Below, piece by piece: positions 57,001 through 64,000 of a DNA stretch of 64,000 nt. The notes below the pieces were generated by a model that was given only the letters and a program-made list of their open reading frames with translations, made no database searches and was not told where the DNA came from. The translations under genes and the position numbers were made by a program. Position 1 is the stretch's first letter. Each line of letters opens with the position of its first letter. The stretch lies in assembly GCF_014648855.1 (NCBI RefSeq), contig NZ_BMRX01000019.1:79288-143287 (forward strand), given 5' to 3'. The DNA comes from Streptomyces parvulus (lineage in GTDB: Bacteria; Actinomycetota; Actinomycetes; Streptomycetales; Streptomycetaceae).

Positions 57001-58092
57001 TCAGGCCGCCTGGGTCCGGCGCACGCAGGCCGTGACGACCTCGCGCAGGCTGCCCGTCCGTTCCAGCAGCTCGCGCTGGACCCGGGCACCGTTGCCGTGC
57101 CGCAGCAGCGTCTCGACGCCCTCGCGCACGCGGTCGAGGTCGCCGTGGTCGGCCAGCGCCTCCTCGACGTGCTCCACCAGCGCCCGCACCACCGCGGCCG
57201 CGGGCATCCGCCGCATCGTCGCCGGGTGCAGCAGTTCCTCCGTCAGACCGGAGCGCGCCGCGCGCCACGCCGCCAGGCGGAGCAGGCTCACGCTGTGCCC
57301 CGCCGGCTCGGTGTCCGCCCGCCACTCCCGGGCCGCGGTCTCGACCAGCGCGCGGGCGAGGGCGGCGAGGACGACCGCGGTCGTGGCGTCCAGGCAGACG
57401 TCCGCCACCCGGAACTCGACCGTCGGATAGCGCGGGGAGAGCCGGACGTCGAAGTAGACCATTCCGTCGTCGAGGATCGTGCCCGTGGCGAGCATGTCCG
57501 CGACCCGGCGGTGGTAGCGCTCGGCCGAACCGAACAGCTCCGTCGGCCCCGCCGACGGCCACCGCTGCCAGACCCGGCTGCGGTAGCTGCTGTACGAGGA
57601 GTCCTCCCCCTGCCAGAACGGGGAGTTCGCGCTCAGCGCGGTCAGCAGCGGCAGCCAGGGCCGCACCCGGTCGATGACCGCGACGCCCTCCTCGTCGGAG
57701 CCGACCGACACGTGCACGTGGCAGCCGAGGACCAGCTGCTCCTGGACGACGACGCCGTACTGGTCGGCCATCCACTCGTAGCGGCGGTTCACTCCGATCG
57801 ACGGGGTGACCGGCAACGGCGACGAGGCGAGCGCGGCGACCGCGCACCCGATGCCCCCGGCGTGCCGGCCCGCCTCCTCACGGCAGCGGACGATCTCCGT
57901 GTGCAGCCGCTCCATGTCCGCCTGCGGATGGGTGGCGAACTCGAGCATCTGCTCGTGCAGTTCCTTCTCGAAGACGTCCTGTTCGGCGTCGTCGAGCGAC
58001 GCCCTGGCCAGCACGGCGGCGGACAGCGCCCGTGGCTCTCCGGTCACGGGGTCGACCAGGAGGAGTTCCTCCTCCACTCCGACGGTGCGCAC
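57001..58092 (-). CDS. YbdK-type carboxylate-amine ligase (GCS2 family)
   Basis: A 363-residue glutamate-cysteine ligase family 2 protein. The N-terminus RTVGVEEELLLVDPVTGEPR holds the metal-binding Glu run; VLGCHVHVSVGSDEEGVAVI has the conserved His pair, NSPFWQGEDSSYSSYRSRVW and YPTVEFRVADVCLDATTAVV the substrate side. E. coli YbdK shows weak gamma-glutamyl-cysteine ligase activity; since actinomycetes use mycothiol, the true product is uncertain. GTG 58092 has AGAGG nine bases upstream. It starts 72 bases after glgB and is probably read with it. Confidence 0.9.
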   Translation of the reverse strand: MRTVGVEEELLLVDPVTGEPRALSAAVLARASLDDAEQDVFEKELHEQMLEFATHPQADMERLHTEIVRCREEAGRHAGGIGCAVAALASSPLPVTPSIGVNRRYEWMADQYGVVVQEQLVLGCHVHVSVGSDEEGVAVIDRVRPWLPLLTALSANSPFWQGEDSSYSSYRSRVWQRWPSAGPTELFGSAERYHRRVADMLATGTILDDGMVYFDVRLSPRYPTVEFRVADVCLDATTAVVLAALARALVETAAREWRADTEPAGHSVSLLRLAAWRAARSGLTEELLHPATMRRMPAAAVVRALVEHVEEALADHGDLDRVREGVETLLRHGNGARVQRELLERTGSLREVVTACVRRTQAA

Positions 58093-58164
58093 GTGGTGCC
58101 GCCTCTCTGTGGGCTCCCGGGACCAACCGACTGCCCCGGGCAGCCGGTCGGACACCTGGTCGTC

Positions 58165-60387
58165 TCACAGGGCGTACGGCGCCAGCCAGACCGTGGCGAG
58201 CGGCGGCAGGGTGACGCGGATGCCGCCGTCCTCGGGCTTGACCGGGTCGGGGTTGGTCACCCCGCTGCCGCCGAACTCCTCGGCGTCGGTGTTGAGCACC
58301 TCCTGCCAGGCGACGGCCTCGTCCGGAACGCCCAGCCGGTACTCGTGCCGCACCACGGGGGAGAAGTTCGACACCGCCAGCAGCGGGGCGCCGGCCGCGT
58401 CGAACCGCAGGAACGCGAAGACGTTGTCCTCGGCCGCGTCCACCGCGACCCACCGGAAGCCGGCCGGGTCGGTGTCGCGCTGCCACAGGGCCGGGGTGCG
58501 CGCGTAGCGGGTGTTGAGCTCGCGGACCAGGTCCTGGACGCCGCGGTGGTCGGCCGCCGAGTGGTACCCCTCGTCCAGCAGCCACCACTCCGGCCCGTGC
58601 TTCTCCGACCACTCGGCGCCCTGCGCGAACTCCTGGCCCATGAACAGCAGCTGCTTGCCCGGGTGGGCCCACATGAAGCCGAGGTAGGCCCGCACGTTGG
58701 CCCGCCGCTGCCACCAGTCGCCCGGCATCTTCGACACCAGCGCCTGCTTGCCGTGCACGACCTCGTCGTGGGAGATCGGCAGGACGTAGTTCTCGCTGTA
58801 CGCGTACACCATCGAGAACGTCATCTCGTGGTGGTGGTACTTGCGGTGCACCGGCTCGTGCGCGGCGTACTCCAGCGAGTCGTGCATCCAGCCCATGTTC
58901 CACTTCAGCCCGAAGCCGAGCCCGCCCGTGTCGGTGGGCCGGGTCACCCCGCCCCACGCCGTCGACTCCTCGGCGATGGTCACCACACCGGGGCAGCGCC
59001 GGTAGACCGTCGCGTTCATCTCCTGCAGGAACGCCATGGCCGCCAGGTCCTCCCGGCCGCCGTACTGGTTGGGCTCCCACTGCCCGGAGTCGCGCGAGTA
59101 GTCCAGGTAGAGCATCGAGGCGACCGCGTCGACCCGCAGCCCGTCGATGTGGAACTCCTCGCACCAGTACACCGCGTTCGCCACCAGGAAGTTGCGCACC
59201 TCGGTCCGGGCGAAGTCGAAGGTGTACGTGCCCCAGTCCGGGTGCTCCGCGCGCCGGGAGTCCCCGGGCTCGTACAGCGGGTCCCCGTCGAAGCGGCCCA
59301 GCGCCCAGTCGTCCTTCGGGAAGTGCGCCGGCACCCAGTCCATGATCACGCCGAGGCCGGCCCGGTGCAGCGCGTCGACCAGGAAGCGGAAGTCGTCGGG
59401 GGAGCCGAGGCGCGCGGTCGGCGCGTAGAAGCCGGTGACCTGGTAGCCCCACGACGGGCCGTACGGGTGCTCGGCGACCGGCATCAGCTCCACGTGGGTG
59501 AAGCCCAGGTCCTTGACGTACGCGGGCAGCTCCTCGGCCAGCTCGCGGTAGGTGAGCCCCGGCCGCCAGGACGGCAGGTGCACCTCGTACACCGAGAACG
59601 GCGCCTCGTGGACGGGCGTCGCGGCCCGGGTCCGCATCCACTCGGCGTCCTCCCACTCGTAGTGCGAGGAGGTCACCACCGACGCGGTGTTGGGCGGCTC
59701 CTCGGCCGCGCGGGCCATCGGGTCGGCCTTGAGGAAGCGGTGCCCGTACCGCGAGTGGATCTCGAACTTGTACCTGGTGCCCTCGGCCACGCCCGGCAGG
59801 AACAGCTCCCACACCCCGGACGAGCCCAGCGAACGCATCGGGAACGCGGTGCCGTCCCAGTGCGTGAACTCGGTGGCCACCCGCACGCCCTGGGCGTTCG
59901 GCGCCCACACCGTGAACCGGGTGCCGGCCACGCCCTCGTGGCGCATGGGCTGCGCGCCCAGTGCCCGCCACAGCTCCTCGTGGCGCCCCTCGGCGATCAG
60001 GTGCAGGTCCAGCTCGCCGAGCGCGGGCAGGAAGCGGTAGGGGTCCTCGGTCTCCTGCTCGCCCTCCTCGTAGGCCACGGCCAGGCGGTACGCCGGGATC
60101 GCGGACAGCGGCAGGACACCGGAGAAGAGACCGTCCCCCTCGGACACGAGGGCGTGGCGCTCGCCGTCCACGACCACGCCCACCTCGCGGGCGAAGGGCC
60201 GCAGCGTCCGGAAGGCGATCCCGCCGGCCACCGGGTGGGCGCCGAGCAGGGCGTGCGGATCGTGGTGGGCGCCCGCCAGCAGGCGGTCCCGGTCGTGGGG
60301 GTCGAGCGGCGGGGCGCCGCCGCACGTGCCGGGCGTGGCCGGGACGGGCGCGGACGGCTCGGGGAGTGAGGTGTCGCGGAGAGCCAC
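58165..60387 (-). CDS. glgB: 1,4-alpha-glucan branching enzyme
   Basis: A 740-residue GH13_9 branching enzyme. Two N-terminal beta domains (about 35-130, a start-site module GAHHDPHALLGAHPVAGG, and 145-250, CBM48) precede the barrel. Catalytic residues are Asp in EFHIDGLRVDAVASMLYLD, Glu in VVTIAEESTAWGG and the pair in VLPISHDEVVHGK. It moves chain ends to alpha-1,6 positions on alpha-glucan. It completes the GlgE pathway. GTG 60387 has AGGAGA seven bases upstream and begins three bases after the maltokinase stop. From memory it is closest to S. coelicolor GlgB II, the form used in aerial hyphae. Confidence 0.96.
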   Translation of the reverse strand: MALRDTSLPEPSAPVPATPGTCGGAPPLDPHDRDRLLAGAHHDPHALLGAHPVAGGIAFRTLRPFAREVGVVVDGERHALVSEGDGLFSGVLPLSAIPAYRLAVAYEEGEQETEDPYRFLPALGELDLHLIAEGRHEELWRALGAQPMRHEGVAGTRFTVWAPNAQGVRVATEFTHWDGTAFPMRSLGSSGVWELFLPGVAEGTRYKFEIHSRYGHRFLKADPMARAAEEPPNTASVVTSSHYEWEDAEWMRTRAATPVHEAPFSVYEVHLPSWRPGLTYRELAEELPAYVKDLGFTHVELMPVAEHPYGPSWGYQVTGFYAPTARLGSPDDFRFLVDALHRAGLGVIMDWVPAHFPKDDWALGRFDGDPLYEPGDSRRAEHPDWGTYTFDFARTEVRNFLVANAVYWCEEFHIDGLRVDAVASMLYLDYSRDSGQWEPNQYGGREDLAAMAFLQEMNATVYRRCPGVVTIAEESTAWGGVTRPTDTGGLGFGLKWNMGWMHDSLEYAAHEPVHRKYHHHEMTFSMVYAYSENYVLPISHDEVVHGKQALVSKMPGDWWQRRANVRAYLGFMWAHPGKQLLFMGQEFAQGAEWSEKHGPEWWLLDEGYHSAADHRGVQDLVRELNTRYARTPALWQRDTDPAGFRWVAVDAAEDNVFAFLRFDAAGAPLLAVSNFSPVVRHEYRLGVPDEAVAWQEVLNTDAEEFGGSGVTNPDPVKPEDGGIRVTLPPLATVWLAPYAL

Positions 60388-60390
60388 GGG

Positions 60391-61752
60391 TCAGTCTCCT
60401 CTCACGGCGAGTCGTTCGATCGCCGCCATGGGTACGGGAAGCCAGTCGGGGCGGTGCCGGGCCTCGTACAGCACCTCATACACGGCCCGGTCCGTCTCGT
60501 AGGCGCGCAGCAGGCCGTGCTTCTTACGGGGGTCCCATCCGGCGCGGGCGGCGTAGCCCGCGCAGAACGCCTCCCGGCAGCGGCGCGCCCACTCGGGACG
60601 CCACGGGCGCCGCTGCCGGGCGGCGTAGTCGAAGGAGCGCAGCATGCCCGCGATGTCCCGGACGGGGGAGTGGGCGCTGCGCCGTTCGGCCAGCGGGCGG
60701 GACGGCTCGCCCTCGAAGTCGATGACGAACCAGTCCCGGCCGGCCCGCAGCACCTGTCCGAGGTGCAGGTCGCCGTGGATGCGCTGGGCGGGCGGCCCAG
60801 AGTCGCAGGTGGTCAGCGCGGCGAAGGCGGCCCGCAGTCCGGGTACGAACGGCTGGAGCGCCGGCACGCAGTGCGCGGCGGCGTTGAGCCGCTCGGTCAT
60901 CGCCGCCGCCGTGCGGTCGTTCTCCCCGGGCGGCCCGGCCGGGAAGGCGGAGGCCAGCGCCAGGTGCACGTCGCCCATCGTCTGCCCCAGCTCGTGGGCC
61001 TGCACGGTGAAGTCGTCCCCGGCGGCGAGCGCGTCCAGGGACAGCGTCCAGCCGTCGGAGGCGTCGTGCAGGAACGGCTGGAGCACGCCCAGCGTCGCCT
61101 CGTACGGGTGTGTCGTGCGCATCCACGCCACCGGCGCGGGGACCCGGCCGCAGCCCTGGCGGGCCAGCGCGTCCGGCACCTCCAGGTCGGGGTTGACGCC
61201 CGGCTGGACGCGCCGGAACAGCTTGAGGATGAACTCGTCGCCGTAGATCAACGAGGTGTTGGACTGCTCGGCGTCCAGCAGGCGCGGCGCGAGTCCGCCG
61301 GGCACCGGCCGCGCGGGGTCGGACTCGAAGCGCAGCGGACCCGCCTTGCCGGGGTGCCGCAGCCGTTCCAGGAGGAGCTGCGCGGTGCGGGGGTCGTGCA
61401 GCGCGTCGTAGACGGTGCGCCCGGCGAGCGGACCGTCCCGCACCTGCCCGATGACCGCCCGGCCCAGGCGCGGCGAGGGCTGTTCGCGCACGCCGAGCAG
61501 CAGTTGGTAGCAGTCCCCGGCCGAGGGGGCGCCGCCCGGGGCGGGCACGGCGTCCTGGCCGGTGTGGACCAGGAGGTGCAGACAGCCCGGGAACAGCTCG
61601 GTCATGGACAGCAGACCCAGCTCGGCCACGGGCCGGTCCTTGCCGGCGAACCAGCGCTGGCGCGGCAGCCACTCCCGCAGCAGCTCGCCGAGCGAGGCCA
61701 TGGGCTCGGCGAGTTGCCTGCGTCTGGGGCGCAGGGGTGCGGTCTTCGGCAT
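60391..61752 (-). CDS. pep2: maltokinase (Pep2/Mak)
   Basis: A 453-residue kinase that adds phosphate from ATP to maltose to make maltose 1-phosphate, the donor used by GlgE. The N-terminal cap has LREWLPRQRWFAGKDRPVAE. The aminoglycoside-kinase-like core has FILKLFRRVQPGVNPDLEVP, the catalytic loop RIHGDLHLGQVLR and metal-binding DWFVIDFEGEPSRPLAERR. In mycobacteria Mak binds TreS in one complex; here the genes are separate but adjacent (28 bases apart). ATG 61752 has AGGA nine bases upstream. Confidence 0.95.
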   Translation of the reverse strand: MPKTAPLRPRRRQLAEPMASLGELLREWLPRQRWFAGKDRPVAELGLLSMTELFPGCLHLLVHTGQDAVPAPGGAPSAGDCYQLLLGVREQPSPRLGRAVIGQVRDGPLAGRTVYDALHDPRTAQLLLERLRHPGKAGPLRFESDPARPVPGGLAPRLLDAEQSNTSLIYGDEFILKLFRRVQPGVNPDLEVPDALARQGCGRVPAPVAWMRTTHPYEATLGVLQPFLHDASDGWTLSLDALAAGDDFTVQAHELGQTMGDVHLALASAFPAGPPGENDRTAAAMTERLNAAAHCVPALQPFVPGLRAAFAALTTCDSGPPAQRIHGDLHLGQVLRAGRDWFVIDFEGEPSRPLAERRSAHSPVRDIAGMLRSFDYAARQRRPWRPEWARRCREAFCAGYAARAGWDPRKKHGLLRAYETDRAVYEVLYEARHRPDWLPVPMAAIERLAVRGD

Positions 61753-61780
61753 GGTGACGCGTCCTTTCCTCGGCCCAGGC

Positions 61781-63495
<1,715 letters not shown>

Positions 63496-63499
<4 letters not shown>

Positions 63500-64000
63500 G
63501 ACGCTCCTGACCCTCCGTTCTGGGGCGCTGCGACGGACGGCAGGCGGACGTGGAAGACGTGGGCGGGGGCCCGGCCGGGCTCCAGTCGCACGTAGTTGGT
63601 CCGGCCCCAGTGGTAGGTCTCGCCCGTGAGTTCGTCGAGGACGGGCACGGTCTCGTGCCAGTCCAGGCCGAGCTGCGGCATGTCGAGGGAGATCGTGGCC
63701 TCCTGTGTGCGATGCGGATCGAGATTGGCGACCACCAGGACGGTGTCGTTCCCGAGGCGCTTGCTGTACGCGATCAGCGCGTCGTTGTCGGTGCGGTGGA
63801 AGCGGAGGTTGCGCAGCCGGTGCAGCGCGGGATGGTCGCGCCGGATGGTGTTGAGCTTGGTGACGAGGGGGGCGATGGTGCGGCCCTCGCGGGCGGCGGC
63901 CTCCCAGTCACGGGCTTTGAGCTGGTACTTCTCGCTGTCGAGGTATTCCTCGCTGCCTTCGCGCAGGGGGGTGTGTTCGCACAGTTCGTAGCCGCTGTAG
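63496..64000 (-). CDS. glgE: GlgE maltosyltransferase (3' part)
   Basis: The last 167 codons of glgE; the gene continues past the right edge. The translation contains YSGYELCEHTPLREGSEEYL, KYQLKARDWEAAAREG, LNTIRRDHPALHRLRNLRFH and VLVVANLDPHRTQEATISLD, all typical of the GlgE C-terminal domains (GH13_3). The enzyme adds maltose from maltose 1-phosphate to alpha-glucan chains. It is the first known gene here of the glgE-treS-pep2-glgB unit and overlaps treS by four bases. Confidence 0.93.

Noticed and set aside
58093..58164. CTGCCC-CG-GGGCAG and nearby partial pairings between glgB and the YbdK-type gene as a terminator
   Set aside because: Only six paired bases in a continuous stem, and the two genes look co-transcribed.

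Overview
The window is high-GC actinobacterial DNA with the features of a Streptomyces chromosome: GTG starts, GGAGG ribosome sites, many end-overlapping genes, an SsgA-like protein, a WhiB-like protein, PopR with ClpP3/ClpP4, and a second-type glgE-treS-pep2-glgB operon. From memory the gene order matches the S. coelicolor interval running from sigL through popR, clpP4, clpP3, ssgC and sigM to the glgB II cluster (about SCO7278 to SCO7335). The protein sequences look close but not identical to what I remember of S. coelicolor, so a near relative is likely. I see no rRNA, tRNA, insertion sequence, prophage or CRISPR array.

Layout. 1-2.3 kb: the 5' end of a sigma-B-family sigma factor gene, then popR convergent with the clpP3-clpP4 operon, which carries two overlapping PopR-like sites upstream. 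2.4-14.4 kb: mostly single metabolic or accessory genes: VOC proteins, an RNase HI with a Cys-rich tail, a flavin monooxygenase, an aldo/keto reductase, ssgC, an F420-type oxidoreductase, a membrane pseudokinase, a PLP dehydratase, an AIM24 protein and a TerD-CAP-CAP fusion. 14.5-21.1 kb: a large LuxR-type ATPase regulator, then three overlapping genes for a receiver/thioredoxin-reductase-like fusion, a cNMP-domain histidine kinase and a UBP-type zinc finger. 21.2-33.9 kb: a VOC protein, a universal stress protein, a DUF4032 kinase-like protein, an MBL hydrolase, an AlkB-like dioxygenase, TetR plus an FAD dehydrogenase, whiB-like/DUF488, divergent LysR/LysE, an MFS exporter, a cNMP-domain protein and an Orn/Lys/Arg decarboxylase.

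34.0-54.8 kb is dense in stress signalling. It holds an anti-sigma-type ATPase next to a sigma-B-family factor (probable sigM), DUF5133 and DUF1206 proteins, a FUSC transporter and a type II NADH dehydrogenase. These are followed by a stressosome operon (rsbR, rsbS, rsbT, an RsbT-phosphatase fusion and a GAF-PP2C phosphatase), a STAS anti-anti-sigma factor, an ANTAR-GAF-PAS-PP2C phosphatase, a 1333-residue cytosolic hybrid kinase with five HAMP repeats, a PRC-barrel protein and two more anti-sigma-type ATPases. Promoter-like GNNT-N14/15-GGGTAY sequences (the sigma-B/H type) occur upstream of the first sigma gene, ssgC and the PRC-barrel gene, with a near match before the STAS gene. They suggest that parts of the window are read by the sigma factors encoded in it.

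54.9-64 kb: an acyl-CoA ligase, a YbdK-type glutamate-cysteine ligase and the glgE-treS-pep2-glgB operon, which converts trehalose to maltose, maltose 1-phosphate and then branched alpha-glucan. All assignments come from reading the sequence; no database search was run.
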